Assembly: GCA_020346185.1 (NCBI GenBank)
Contig: CP070775.1
Location: 1,586,835 to 1,627,236 of the forward strand
Direction: 5' to 3'
DNA: 40,402 bases
Source: Betaproteobacteria bacterium
Lineage (GTDB): Bacteria; Pseudomonadota; Gammaproteobacteria; Burkholderiales; Eutrophovitaceae
A program made the position numbers and the translations under genes. Below the pieces are notes generated by a model, which was given only the letters and a program-made list of their open reading frames with translations, ran no database searches and had not been told where the DNA came from. Below are positions 27,101 through 35,664 of the stretch, piece after piece. The stretch's first letter is position 1. Each line of letters starts with the position of its first letter.

Positions 27101-28198
27101 GTGGCTGCCGACGCAGCGGACACGGAATTTACATCGGTGACGACAGAACTTCCCGATCCGCGCCGCTTCGAAACTGGCGAGCTTTCTCCCCTGATGTGCG
27201 CTGCGGAAGAACTGGCCGCTGGCGAAAACACGTCGAGGCAGCCGCTGCTGATGGAATTGTCGCGCAACATTTCTAAAATGCTGGAGCGCGGTGAAGAGAT
27301 TGCTGTGCGCAAAGCAATGCGAAACCCCTCATCCTCTGCGGCTGCGCGGGCCCTTCAATGGGCGCTCGATACTGCACTCACGCCTGCGACTGGACATGGT
27401 GGCGTCAATCTGCACCTGTTCGCAATTCCCGTTCTTCTGGTTGTCGGGGCGCAATCGGCGCAGCGCGTTTCCGGCGTCCTGCGCGAACCGCATGCGATTC
27501 GTTCGCTGTTTGAACAAACCGGTGCACTCGGCCACTGTCGCAATTTCGGTATTTCCAATGCGCTCACAGCAATGGAGACTGTTGAAGCGATTTCCTGGAG
27601 TACGTTGTACTCAGTGGCACAGGCGCAATCCTGGGACACATCGATGGAGCTCGGCCTCGCTCCGGCCGATGTTGACGTATCCGCCGAGCGCGAAGCCGTC
27701 CATCTGCGCTTCATCTCCGGAGCTGCGCTAATACCCACCGAGGCGCCGGCGTTCGTCGCAGCGGCGGGAAACGTCGGCCGCTGGGGCATGCGGCTCACCA
27801 AGGAACTCGGGAAACAATTGGCACCGCCGGATCTTCCGCTTCTGGCGATCCCGCGGGCGCCGCGCAGTATTTTGCGCGCCACGCAAGAGGGCTGGCACGC
27901 TGCGAGGGAACTGGGTTTTCAGCTGTTCCTGAGTAACGCCCTGCGGCAGGCTCGCACACGAGTCGGCGAACCTGATGTGACGATCAGCAGCGGCTCGGAT
28001 CAGTCCATGCGTATCCGCCTCACATCGCCGTTCGATGACCTGCTCGACCAGACATATGTTTGGCCTCTCGCGCAAACGGATGATTTGAACGGGATCGCGA
28101 CCGACATCATCTCGCTGCTCGGAGAAATGAGGGTGGAACGGATTCGGGTCGTGCCGACAGTCGAGGATGTTGTCGATTCAAGACGCACCGCTCATTGA
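27101..28198 (+). CDS. Unknown 365-residue cytosolic protein
   Basis: I do not recognise this protein. It starts at GTG 27101 without a clear Shine-Dalgarno, and no signal peptide is visible. The first 100 residues are acidic and helical. The middle contains 'GGVNLHLFAIPVLLVVGAQS', 'TGALGHCRNFGISNALTAME' and 'HLRFISGAALIPTEAPAFVA'. The C-terminal part ends in 'EMRVERIRVVPTVEDVVDSR'. The long uninterrupted frame, with base composition like neighbouring genes, makes it a confident CDS. It is divergent from the decayed gene at 26378-27070. Confidence 0.75.
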   Translation: MAADAADTEFTSVTTELPDPRRFETGELSPLMCAAEELAAGENTSRQPLLMELSRNISKMLERGEEIAVRKAMRNPSSSAAARALQWALDTALTPATGHGGVNLHLFAIPVLLVVGAQSAQRVSGVLREPHAIRSLFEQTGALGHCRNFGISNALTAMETVEAISWSTLYSVAQAQSWDTSMELGLAPADVDVSAEREAVHLRFISGAALIPTEAPAFVAAAGNVGRWGMRLTKELGKQLAPPDLPLLAIPRAPRSILRATQEGWHAARELGFQLFLSNALRQARTRVGEPDVTISSGSDQSMRIRLTSPFDDLLDQTYVWPLAQTDDLNGIATDIISLLGEMRVERIRVVPTVEDVVDSRRTAH

Positions 28199-28251
28199 CT
28201 GGTGCCCCGGGAAATCTTTCTGGGTTTACGCGCTCCGATGACCAGCTATCC

Positions 28252-28458
28252 ATGATCGAGCGAAACTGTTCCACATTCGTGAACTCGGATGCGGAATCAC
28301 AGAAGTTTCAGGAGCATTGTCTTTCGCTCGTATCACGGATTGACTGGATGACAGTGGCGATCAGTTGTCTTGGACTCGTATCTGCCCTGTATGACATCCG
28401 GTTGATGTTTGGATTGTCTCTCGAGGGGGTTACGGCTGAGTATGATTCTGTGGGTTAA
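28252..28458 (+). CDS. Doubtful small ORF
   Basis: This is a 68-codon frame from ATG 28252 with one hydrophobic stretch (WMTVAISCLGLVSALYDI). It has no clear ribosome-binding site and overlaps the next small ORF by 17 bp. No family is recognised; it may be chance. Confidence 0.25.
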   Translation: MIERNCSTFVNSDAESQKFQEHCLSLVSRIDWMTVAISCLGLVSALYDIRLMFGLSLEGVTAEYDSVG

Positions 28459-28627
28459 ACTTATCGCAGTGCTTGCACCAATGGTGTTCTTTGCCGGGAT
28501 GATATTCGCCAATGGCTTGTTCGGCCTGGCGATGTGCGTGTTGGGCAAACTTACGTGGGTCCAGTTCATCGATTTTAGCTGGCCCGCGAAATGCCCAGCG
28601 AGTTGGTACAGCGCGCATATCACCTGA
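28442..28627 (+). CDS. Possible small membrane protein
   Basis: A 61-residue frame starts at ATG 28442, with GAGGGGG about 10 bases upstream. Two hydrophobic helices are visible: 'MILWVKLIAVLAPMVFFAGM' and, after a short loop, 'GLFGLAMCVLGKLTWVQFI'. The stop lies 16 bp before the GNAT gene, compatible with one transcript. No homologue is recognised. Confidence 0.4.
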   Translation: MILWVKLIAVLAPMVFFAGMIFANGLFGLAMCVLGKLTWVQFIDFSWPAKCPASWYSAHIT

Positions 28628-28643
28628 CACGGCAGATTTGATT

Positions 28644-29108
28644 ATGAAGATCGACTTCCTTGGCAATCACCTGAATGTTCTGCCCGAGCTGGCGAAGCTC
28701 CAATTCGACGAATGGAGGCACTTCAGTCCCGGTGCAACGCTGGAAGACCGCGTCATTAAACTTCAGAATATGGCGCAATCCAACGACGTGCCGTTCATGG
28801 TCGTGGCTGCCGACAACGACCGGTTAATCGGCTCCGCGGCTCTCACCCTCGAGGACATGCGAACACGAAAATATTTATTGCCGTGGCTCGCCAGCGTTTT
28901 CGTGAAACCGGAGTTCCGGAGAAGTGGCATGGCATCGTTACTTGTCAGGCACATCGAGGATAAGGCAATGGGGCTGGGTAGCGAGAAGCTGTTTTTGTAT
29001 ACTGAGCATGCCCGCGGTCTCTATTTGAAGCTGGGCTGGAGAGATATCGAACAGTGTGAGTATCAGGGAGTCAACGTTGCAATCATGTCCAAGCAATTCT
29101 CTGCCTGA
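28644..29108 (+). CDS. GNAT-family N-acetyltransferase
   Basis: This is a 154-residue GCN5-related acetyltransferase. The acetyl-CoA pyrophosphate-binding motif A is 'ASVFVKPEFRRSGMASLLV' (R-R-x-G-x-A), preceded by the beta-4 strand 'MVVAADNDRLIGSAALTL'. The C-terminal 'KLFLYTEHARGLYLKLGWRD' is motif B with its usual Leu-Tyr-x-x-x-Gly-Trp pattern. The start at 28644 is the ATG immediately before the fold; a longer frame upstream lacks a family-like N-terminus. The substrate is unknown. It follows two uncertain small ORFs. Confidence 0.88.
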   Translation: MKIDFLGNHLNVLPELAKLQFDEWRHFSPGATLEDRVIKLQNMAQSNDVPFMVVAADNDRLIGSAALTLEDMRTRKYLLPWLASVFVKPEFRRSGMASLLVRHIEDKAMGLGSEKLFLYTEHARGLYLKLGWRDIEQCEYQGVNVAIMSKQFSA

Positions 29109-29194
29109 GATGACAGTCGAGTTGTTTTTTTAACGCGCTGTCGGGAGTCTGTCGGATTCCGGTTCGTATGCCATTGGTTCGTGTATTTCGTGAA

Positions 29195-29504
29195 TGAGAT
29201 ACTCTAGGCAGAAATCAGCATTATTCTGTGCCTGCTGCTCTGCTAGTATCCAGTACTGTTGCGGCGGCCGAATTGCTTGACGCGGGTGGTAATGTGGCGC
29301 ACCAGGCGCAATGTGGCGGCGAATCGCCTGTGGGCGCAAGCGAGTTGCCGGAACAAGCGGCGGCCTGGGTGGTGCGACCTGAATGTGGAGGCGTGGTTCC
29401 TCAAGGCGATTGGCTTTCACAAGCAATCCAGGGAAAGGCGTTGCGAAATCGCCAGGATTTACGGCGAACACGGCATGCCGCTGCCTGACGAGCAGAAGGA
29501 GTAA
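29195..29504 (+). pseudogene. Frameshifted tandem paralogue of the small secreted protein at 29556
   Basis: This is a diverged copy of the next gene. 'LDAGGNVAHQAQCGGESPVG' and 'ASELPEQAAAWV' align with 'RDADGNVVDETQCAGEPPPG' and 'ANQLPEDALAQV' there. After an extra C in CGACCTG (29378-29379) the sense moves to another frame, giving 'FLKAIGFHKQSRERRCEIAR' then 'YGEHGMPLPDEQKE' to the TAA at 29502-29504. The second copy has 'YFTAIGFHKQSKEQRDAIVA' and 'YAEYGVALPDEYKD'. The first cysteine of the motif is also lost (E-L-L for E-C-R), and no clear start codon remains. Confidence 0.8.
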
Positions 29505-29555
29505 GCTGTTGGGTGTTTGTCTATCGGGTTTTTTTGTCCCGCAATAAGAGTTGTG

Positions 29556-29852
29556 ATGAACAAGCTGTTATTGGTTCTCTCGGCAATCTTACTTTGTTTT
29601 AGCGGCTCTGCCGCGAGCGAATGTCGTGACGCGGATGGCAATGTCGTCGATGAGACGCAATGTGCCGGCGAACCACCTCCAGGAGCAAACCAATTGCCAG
29701 AAGATGCTCTGGCCCAGGTGAAGGAACTGAAGGCAAAGATGCGGTACTTCACGGCCATCGGTTTTCATAAGCAATCCAAAGAACAGCGTGATGCCATCGT
29801 CGCCATATATGCAGAGTATGGCGTAGCGTTACCAGATGAGTACAAAGACTGA
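29556..29852 (+). CDS. Small secreted protein with Cys pair, intact tandem copy
   Basis: This 98-residue protein has a classic signal peptide (MNKLLLVLSAILLCFSGSAAS) from ATG 29556 with AAGAG upstream. The mature N-terminus 'ECRDADGNVVDETQCAGEPP' has two cysteines likely to form a disulfide, faintly reminiscent of DUF4124-type domains. The rest is a helical region, 'LAQVKELKAKMRYFTAIGFH', and a conserved end, 'YAEYGVALPDEYKD'. It is probably periplasmic. Function unknown. The broken paralogue directly upstream shows a tandem duplication. Confidence 0.7.
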   Translation: MNKLLLVLSAILLCFSGSAASECRDADGNVVDETQCAGEPPPGANQLPEDALAQVKELKAKMRYFTAIGFHKQSKEQRDAIVAIYAEYGVALPDEYKD

Positions 29853-29903
29853 TGGCAAATCGCTGTACTCATGTTCAGACCCGCAAGGGTCCGTGTAGTT
29901 GGC

Positions 29904-30599
29904 ATGTCGGCTGACGGGAAAACCGTTCTCGTAACGGGTGCTGGTCGTGGCATCGGCTTTGCCACTGCCCGTGCCTTTGCCGGTGCCGGTTGCAAAGTGT
30001 TGTCGCTGGACAAGCAATTTGGCGCCGAAGTCATCGGCGACAGGATCGATTATGACCTGCGCGACATCGCTGGCATCCCGAACCTGGTCGGCCAACTTGG
30101 GGCGGTTGATACTCTGGTGAACAATGCTGCGGTTTTGTATTGCGAACCTTATGACGCGATTCCGGAAGAGCACGTTAGAGAGATTATTAGTGTCAACTTG
30201 CGCGCCCCGGTGGCGATGATCGAGGCGTTCGCGCCGCAAATGCGACAGCGCAAGTCTGGCCGCATTGTCAATGTCGGTTCAGTATCTGCGTTCACGGGCC
30301 ATCCTGACCTTTGGTATGGCGCGACCAAAGCAGCCTTGCTGAACATCACCAAGAGCTATGCCGCCGAACTTGCAAGCAGCAGTATTTTTGTCAACGCTGT
30401 CGCTCCCGGACCAACGCTGACCGCAATGTACGATCAGTTACCGCAGTCGAGGAAGGACGCAGTGATGCGCAGCGTGCATGTCGGGCGGCCGTGCAATCCC
30501 GAGGAGGTAGCGCGCGTAATCGTATGGCTCGGCATGGAGAGTCCGGATTATGTCTCGGGTACGACGGTGGATGTGAACTCAGGTTCCTACCCTCGTTAA
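29904..30599 (+). CDS. SDR-family oxidoreductase
   Basis: This is a classical short-chain dehydrogenase/reductase, 231 residues from ATG 29904. An ATG at 29871 is possible but adds residues ahead of the Rossmann strand, and neither has a strong ribosome-binding site. Cofactor motif: 'VLVTGAGRGIGFATARAF' (TGxxxGIG); structural 'LVNNAAVLY' (NNA-G type); catalytic Ser in 'NVGSVSAFTGHPDLW' and Tyr-x-x-x-Lys as 'YGATKAAL'. The 'VNAVAPGPTLTAMYDQLP' loop and 'YVSGTTVDVNSGSYPR' end are typical. Asp in 'LSLDKQF' after beta-2 suggests NAD preference. The substrate is unknown. Confidence 0.88.
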   Translation: MSADGKTVLVTGAGRGIGFATARAFAGAGCKVLSLDKQFGAEVIGDRIDYDLRDIAGIPNLVGQLGAVDTLVNNAAVLYCEPYDAIPEEHVREIISVNLRAPVAMIEAFAPQMRQRKSGRIVNVGSVSAFTGHPDLWYGATKAALLNITKSYAAELASSSIFVNAVAPGPTLTAMYDQLPQSRKDAVMRSVHVGRPCNPEEVARVIVWLGMESPDYVSGTTVDVNSGSYPR

Positions 30600-30611
30600 C
30601 CGCTTACCGTG

Positions 30612-30690
30612 CAAAGCTGTTGCACGCTCCGATTTCTGTGTCGCATGCTCGGTTGTTCGTCGAGGTCTATTGCCTATGTAGCACCGGCGT
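30612..30690 (+). repeat. Diverged intergenic repeat, copy 1
   Basis: AGCTGTTGCACGCTCCGATT, then CTGTGTCGCATGCTCG and TGCCTATGTAGC, align with the segment at 38253-38330 in the same order and orientation at roughly 70-75 percent identity by eye. Both copies lie just after the stop of a plus-strand dehydrogenase gene. The nature of the repeat is unknown. Confidence 0.55.
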
Positions 30691-30710
30691 GATCTAAGCA
30701 AGGTTTCCGG

Positions 30711-31457
30711 CTATTTCGTCTCGTGATCGAATCTGCCGTTCTGCAGGAATTCGATTGTCTGCCTTGCGACTTCTTTATCGTAGCGCATCATCGCGTGACT
30801 GCTCTGTAACACGATGAAGTCGGTCATGCCTTCCAGTTTGGTAGCTTTAACCGGGACGAGACCGTCGTCCTTGCCCGGAATGACGTTTTCGATGAGATCG
30901 CTTTCGAATTCGCCAGCGATGATCCCGACAGTATAGTAGGGACCTTCTAGCGTTCGCGGAAAACTGTTCTCGTCGGTTCCCAGCCGTTCCGCGGTTGGCC
31001 CGAGTCTTTTCAGCAGCCAGGTATCGCGAAAGTAGTCGGCGGCAACCGTTCCCTGGTTCGGCGTGCCCATCAGCACGACACGGCCGAGATTGGAAACGTC
31101 GTTGCTCTGCAGATAAGCGCGCACCATTAGCCCGCCGAGCGAATGACCGACGAAGTGAATCTGGCCGCTGACGTTTGCGCAGCATTCGCGAATCTGCGTG
31201 CTGATTTCCTCGAGGATCTCATCGGGATTCTGGTTGATTGAGTCGTAACCCACGAGTTCGACTCGGAAACCGGCGCGCTTCAGTCTGAAGGCGAAAATCC
31301 ACATGGAACTGCTGCTACGGCCTAGGCCGTGGAGCAGGATGACCGTGTCCTTATCAGGTATGTCCGGGGCAGCGACGGACTGGGACGCGCAGCTGACAAG
31401 TGTCGCGGCGAAGCACACAAGTCCAAGAACCCCGGCGGCTACAAGTTTTCCTGTCAT
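30711..31457 (-). CDS. Lipase-like alpha/beta hydrolase, lipoprotein
   Basis: This is an alpha/beta-hydrolase of the triacylglycerol-lipase/PGAP1-like group. The nucleophile elbow is 'HFVGHSLGGLMVRAYL' (G-H-S-L-G), and the oxyanion strand 'TVILLHGLGRSSSSM' precedes it. The acid is probably Asp in 'GKDDGLVPV' and the histidine is in 'LQSSHAMMRYD'. From ATG 31457 (248 residues) the N-terminus is a signal with a likely lipobox (LGLVCFAATLVSC); a frame from 31514 is longer and less plausible. The substrate is a lipid or ester by inference. It is divergent from srkA across about 69 bp. Confidence 0.85.
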   Translation of the reverse strand: MTGKLVAAGVLGLVCFAATLVSCASQSVAAPDIPDKDTVILLHGLGRSSSSMWIFAFRLKRAGFRVELVGYDSINQNPDEILEEISTQIRECCANVSGQIHFVGHSLGGLMVRAYLQSNDVSNLGRVVLMGTPNQGTVAADYFRDTWLLKRLGPTAERLGTDENSFPRTLEGPYYTVGIIAGEFESDLIENVIPGKDDGLVPVKATKLEGMTDFIVLQSSHAMMRYDKEVARQTIEFLQNGRFDHETK

Positions 31458-31526
31458 ATGCCTGAAAATTCTCGCACGATTACCAGCTTTTCGGAACAAG
31501 GCGGCGAAAGCCATAGAATTGCATCC

Positions 31527-32522
31527 ATGGACGAATCGACACCTTATTCAGATCTGACACCGGACTGCGTGCTCAATGCCATTGAGTCGGTCGGCTACCG
31601 TTGTGATGGACGAATGCTGGCACTGAACAGTTACGAGAACCGCGTCTATCAGATTGGCATCGACGATGATGACGATGAAGGAAAATTCATTGTCGCCAAG
31701 TTTTATCGTCCTCATCGTTGGAGCGATGAGCAGATTCTCGAAGAGCACACATTCGCCTTCGAATTGGACGATGCTGAAATTCCGGTGGTTGCGCCTTTGC
31801 GAATTAGCGAACAATCCCTACATGAATTCGAGGGATACCGATTCGCGTTGTTTCCCAGACGTGGCGGTCGTGCGCCGGAACTGGATGACCCCGATGTGCT
31901 GGAATGGATTGGACGCTTCATCGGGCGAATACATGCCCGCGGCGCGGCCAGCAGTTTTGTTCATCGCCCCGCTATCGATATCGATTCCTTCGGCGAGCAG
32001 CCGGTACAATACCTGCTCCGTCAAAACTTCTTACCGCCGGATCTGGTTGACGCGTATAGCGCTGCCGCGAAAACGGCATTGAGCACGGTAAGAGATGCTT
32101 ATAAACGTGCCGGCACTGTGCAGACGATTCGTCTGCATTGCGACTGTCACTCGGGCAACATTTTATGGACTGACGATGGACCGCACTTTGTCGATCTGGA
32201 TGACGCGCGTATGGGGCCGGCGGTGCAGGATTTGTGGATGCTGTTATCCGGCGATCGCGCGTCAATGACGCGCCAGTTTTCGGACGTGCTGATTGGCTAC
32301 GAGGATTTTATGGATTTCGATCGACGCCAACTCAATTTGATCGAAGCGCTGCGCACTTTGCGCATACTGCATTATGCGGGATGGATTGCTCAGCGCTGGA
32401 GTGATCCCGCTTTTCCGGCGGCGTTCACCTGGTTCAATACGCAGCGCTACTGGGAAGAACATATTCTGCAGATTAAAGAGCAGATCAGTGCCGTTCAGGA
32501 GGCGCCGATTGGGCCGTTATAA
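31527..32522 (+). CDS. srkA: Stress response serine/threonine kinase SrkA (YihE/RdoA)
   Basis: This 331-residue protein has the choline-kinase-like fold. The catalytic loop is 'RLHCDCHSGNILWTDDGPHF' (D206, N211) and the metal-binding 'VDLDDARMGPAVQDLWMLLS' has D223. The N-terminal lobe has 'MLALNSYENRVYQIGIDDDD' and the ATP-lysine in 'KFIVAKFYRPHRW'. These match SrkA, a cytosolic kinase protecting against stress-induced death in E. coli. ATG 31527 is chosen because it begins at the family N-terminus, although the frame is open much further upstream; its ribosome-binding site is weak. In E. coli the gene pairs with dsbA; here it does not. Confidence 0.92.
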   Translation: MDESTPYSDLTPDCVLNAIESVGYRCDGRMLALNSYENRVYQIGIDDDDDEGKFIVAKFYRPHRWSDEQILEEHTFAFELDDAEIPVVAPLRISEQSLHEFEGYRFALFPRRGGRAPELDDPDVLEWIGRFIGRIHARGAASSFVHRPAIDIDSFGEQPVQYLLRQNFLPPDLVDAYSAAAKTALSTVRDAYKRAGTVQTIRLHCDCHSGNILWTDDGPHFVDLDDARMGPAVQDLWMLLSGDRASMTRQFSDVLIGYEDFMDFDRRQLNLIEALRTLRILHYAGWIAQRWSDPAFPAAFTWFNTQRYWEEHILQIKEQISAVQEAPIGPL

Positions 32523-32673
32523 TTCTTGGCGAGCGTGAAAATTGCTGTAATCTTTGTCTGCTTTGTTTCCCAGCAAGACTGCGCTTCGTTTCATAATATG
32601 AACTGAGGGTTATTACGAAACTACTCGCTGGTAAAGGCCGACAACAATATAGCGGAAAGGAACATACAGAAAG

Positions 32674-33930
32674 ATGATGTATTCCTTGCACGAGCTTCAC
32701 AAGTCGATGATGACGCCCGCGGTGCTTTGGGCGCATGTCGTCAAAGAAACGTTTACAAGCCCCTACAGCCCCTTCAGTTATACGCCGACTTCCCGCACCA
32801 TTGCTGCCAACAGCGAACTGTTCATGCGGCTGATGCGTCGCTACCACAAACCGGAGTGGGGAATCAGCCACGTTTCCATCGATGATCGCGATGTCAAGAT
32901 ATCTCAAGAGCTTGCCATCGATAAGCCGTTTTGCAAGCTTATTCACTTTCGCAAGCCGGAATCGCTCAGGCAGCCCAAACTGTTGATCGTTGCCCCGCTA
33001 TCAGGACATTTCGCCACACTGCTGCGCGATACCGTGCGCACTGCACTGGTGGACCATGATGTGTGGGTGACGGACTGGGTCGACGCCAAGATGGTGCCGA
33101 TCGCCGAGGGTGCCTTTCATCTTGATGACTACGTTTCTTATGTGCAGGAATTCGTCCGCGCTTTATCGCCGGACCTCAGCGTGATGTCGGTGTGCCAGCC
33201 GACTGTTCCGGTTCTGGCAGCGGTGTCCTTGCTCGCTTCCAATAACGACGCAGCTGTGCCGAGGGCGATGATTATGATGGGCGGACCGATCGACGCACGG
33301 CGTAGCCCGACGACAGTCAATGAACTCGCCGAAAGACGATCACATTCCTGGTTTGCACGCCGGTTGATCATGCGTGTGCCCTACAATTATCCGGGCTTTA
33401 CGCGCAAGGTCTATCCTGGCTTTCTGCAGCATGCAAGTTTCTTGGCGATGAATCCGGATCGTCACCTCAATGCGCACTGGCAGTTCTACAACCATTTGAT
33501 CGAAGGCGATGGCGACAGCGCGGAGGCACATCGGCAGTTTTACGATGAGTACAACGCGGTACTTGACATGCCTTCGGAATATTATCTGGACACGGTGCGA
33601 ATCGTTTTCCAGGAGTTCTTGCTGCCCCAAGGTAAGTGGGAAGTGAACGGTGAACTTGTCGCTCCTGCGTCAATCACTGACACGGCCTTGTTTACGATTG
33701 AAGGCGACCTCGACGATATTTCCGGCAATGGCCAGACGGAAGCAGCGCATGAACTCTGTACTGGCATTCCCCAGGCAAGGCGCAAACACCTGCTTGCCAA
33801 GCGTGTGGGGCATTACGGGATCTTCAGCGGCCGCAAGTACCGCGAACGAATATATCCGCAGATCCGCGATTTCATTCGCAAACATGCTACTGTCAAACGC
33901 GTTTCCAAGCGCAAGGAACGCGTCGCGTAG
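32674..33930 (+). CDS. phaZ: Intracellular polyhydroxyalkanoate depolymerase
   Basis: This is a 418-residue depolymerase of the PhaZ1 type, which mobilises native PHB granules in the cytosol. The catalytic residue is a cysteine in 'LSVMSVCQPTVPVLAAVSLL' (C174), replacing the usual lipase serine, as in the Ralstonia PhaZa1 family. The acid is in 'FTIEGDLDDISGNGQT' and the histidine in 'KRVGHYGIFSGRKYR'. The N-terminus 'MMYSLHELHKSMMTPAVLWA' is family-typical. Two adjacent ATGs (32674, 32677) follow an AAAGGAA site. No PHA synthase is in the window. Confidence 0.92.
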   Translation: MMYSLHELHKSMMTPAVLWAHVVKETFTSPYSPFSYTPTSRTIAANSELFMRLMRRYHKPEWGISHVSIDDRDVKISQELAIDKPFCKLIHFRKPESLRQPKLLIVAPLSGHFATLLRDTVRTALVDHDVWVTDWVDAKMVPIAEGAFHLDDYVSYVQEFVRALSPDLSVMSVCQPTVPVLAAVSLLASNNDAAVPRAMIMMGGPIDARRSPTTVNELAERRSHSWFARRLIMRVPYNYPGFTRKVYPGFLQHASFLAMNPDRHLNAHWQFYNHLIEGDGDSAEAHRQFYDEYNAVLDMPSEYYLDTVRIVFQEFLLPQGKWEVNGELVAPASITDTALFTIEGDLDDISGNGQTEAAHELCTGIPQARRKHLLAKRVGHYGIFSGRKYRERIYPQIRDFIRKHATVKRVSKRKERVA

Positions 33931-34089
33931 CCTTCTCGATCCCGCGCCAGGTACCCGCATCACCTTTGTTCGGCGTGCCGGCTCGACCATCAGGCTGAAG
34001 TCGACGACAGCACGAGTAGAATAACGGGCCGGACTGCCGCCAAGGCGGGCGTTTGTCTCCGTGCTGGGCACAAACCGAAGGGGGGCGGG

Positions 34090-34513
34090 ATGAAGGCGCT
34101 TTTAAAAAACAACTCACTATCTGCCGCCGGTATGCAACCGGAGATTGTCACGCTGGCTGTTCCGGACGATGACCGGGTCTGGGTACCACAGGAGCCGTCG
34201 GTCTGGTTTCGGCCGCTGATGCTTAATACCGTTTCGGGTGGCTGGTTCAATTTGTTGCGTGTACGCAAGAACGGCATCTTGTCGCGCCACCGACATCCGA
34301 TGGCAGTATATGGGTATGTCTTGAAGGGCAGCTGGCGTTGCCTGGAGCATGACTGGGGCGCAGAAGAGGGCGGATTCGTCTATGAGCCGCCCGGCGAGGT
34401 GCACGCGTTAATGGTTGATGAGGGCGTTGAAGTTGATCACGTTGTTCAACGTCAACGGTGCGTTGATTCATGTCGACGAGAAAGGCGATACCGTCGGCCA
34501 GTTCATCAGATAA
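34090..34513 (+). pseudogene. Cupin dioxygenase (2,4'-dihydroxyacetophenone dioxygenase-like), frameshifted and deleted
   Basis: The first 113 codons read as a cupin: 'NLLRVRKNGILSRHRHPMAV' carries the metal-binding histidines, followed by 'GYVLKGSWRCLEHDW' and 'EGGFVYEPPGEVHAL'. A 1-base loss near 34427-34431 shifts the frame. The correct continuation (K-L-I-T-L-F-N-V-N-G-A-L-I-H-V-D-E-K-G-D) is read one frame on and ends at TAA 34511-34513. It then joins 'GDTVG' directly to 'QFIR', whereas from memory family members have about 25-30 residues between these. An in-frame deletion is therefore also likely. The strong GGGGGGCGGG ribosome-binding site before ATG 34090 is intact. The quinone oxidoreductase gene follows after 33 bp. 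Confidence 0.8.
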
Positions 34514-34546
34514 GACGCTCGCTACAAAACTAGGAGGAGATGCAGC

Positions 34547-35518
34547 ATGACCAAAGCAATACAGTTCCACCAGACGGGAGGGCCGGAAGTGCTCGCCTAT
34601 GAAGATGTCGATGTGGGGGCGCCGGGGGCAGGCGAGGCACGCGTTCGGCACAACGCCATCGGGCTGAACTTCATCGATACCTATCACCGCTCAGGGCTCT
34701 ATCCTCTTCCGTTGCCCAGCGGTATCGGGCTGGAAGCCGCTGGTGTGATTGAGGCGGTTGGACCTGGCGTGACCGAGCTCAAGGCGGGCGATCGTGTTGC
34801 CTATGCCGGGGGACCTCCGGGCGCCTACTCGCAAGTTCGCCTGATTCCGGCAGAAAAACTGGTAAAAGTGCCGAGTGGTGTAAGTGACGAGCAGGCGGCG
34901 GCAATGATGCTCAAAGGGCTCACCGTGCAATACCTCATTCGGCGCGTGTATCGGGTCGAAAAAGGCGAGACGGTGCTGTTTCACGCGGCGGCTGGTGGAG
35001 TCGGACTCATTGCCTGCCAGTGGCTCAAAGCACTCGGGGCGACCGTGATTGGCACGGTTGGTTCAGACGAGAAAGCGGCCATCGCCAAAGCGCATGGATG
35101 TGACCACACGATTATCTACACCCGCGAAAAGTTTCCGGAGCGGGTGCGTGACATTACCGGCGGCCGCGGCGTGCCGGTGGTGTTCGATTCGGTCGGTAAG
35201 GATACCTTCTACGGTTCCCTCGAGTGCCTGATGCCACGCGGTCTGCTTGCCGTGTTCGGCAATGGATCGGGGCCGGTAAAGGACGTCGATATCAACGTTC
35301 TGGCCAAGGGTTCCTTCTATGTCACGCGACCCACGTTGATGACCTACACCGCACAGCGTTCGGATTTGGAGGCCAGCTCGAAGGAACTGTTCGACATGGT
35401 GAAGTCAGGCAAAGTGAAAATTGAAATCAACCAGAGGTATGACCTGGCGGATGCCAAGCAGGCGCATCGTGATCTGGAAGGACGTAAGACCACCGGCTCG
35501 ACCGTGTTCCAACCGTAA
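34547..35518 (+). CDS. qor: NADPH:quinone oxidoreductase (zeta-crystallin type)
   Basis: This 323-residue medium-chain dehydrogenase/reductase lacks the structural zinc lobe. It begins 'AIQFHQTGGPEVLAYEDVDV' and has 'LNFIDTYHRSGLYPLPLPSG', 'GIGLEAAGVIEAVGPGV' and the nucleotide-binding 'FHAAAGGVGLIACQWLKALG'. The C-terminus 'DAKQAHRDLEGRKTTGSTVF' is the hallmark of Qor. It reduces quinones with NADPH in the cytosol. The start is unambiguous (TAGGAGGAG before ATG). A terminator lies at 35523-35551. Confidence 0.95.
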   Translation: MTKAIQFHQTGGPEVLAYEDVDVGAPGAGEARVRHNAIGLNFIDTYHRSGLYPLPLPSGIGLEAAGVIEAVGPGVTELKAGDRVAYAGGPPGAYSQVRLIPAEKLVKVPSGVSDEQAAAMMLKGLTVQYLIRRVYRVEKGETVLFHAAAGGVGLIACQWLKALGATVIGTVGSDEKAAIAKAHGCDHTIIYTREKFPERVRDITGGRGVPVVFDSVGKDTFYGSLECLMPRGLLAVFGNGSGPVKDVDINVLAKGSFYVTRPTLMTYTAQRSDLEASSKELFDMVKSGKVKIEINQRYDLADAKQAHRDLEGRKTTGSTVFQP

Positions 35519-35522
35519 CCCA

Positions 35523-35551
35523 GGCGCCCGGGTGAAGCCCGGGCCGCCTTT
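35523..35551 (+). terminator. Rho-independent terminator after qor
   Basis: The GC-rich stem GGCGCCCGGG / CCCGGGCCGCC (one bulged C) has loop TGAAG and is followed by TTT. It begins 4 bp past the qor stop and separates it from the SDR pseudogene. Confidence 0.8.
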
Positions 35552-35664
35552 GTGTTCATCGCGGCCCGGTCGTGAAAAAATTTGCGGCCGCGCACATTAA
35601 CCACTGCGTCCCTCGTTGAGGATGGCTCTTCAGACAGCAACCCTGGGCGCGGGAAGGGGGAGAG

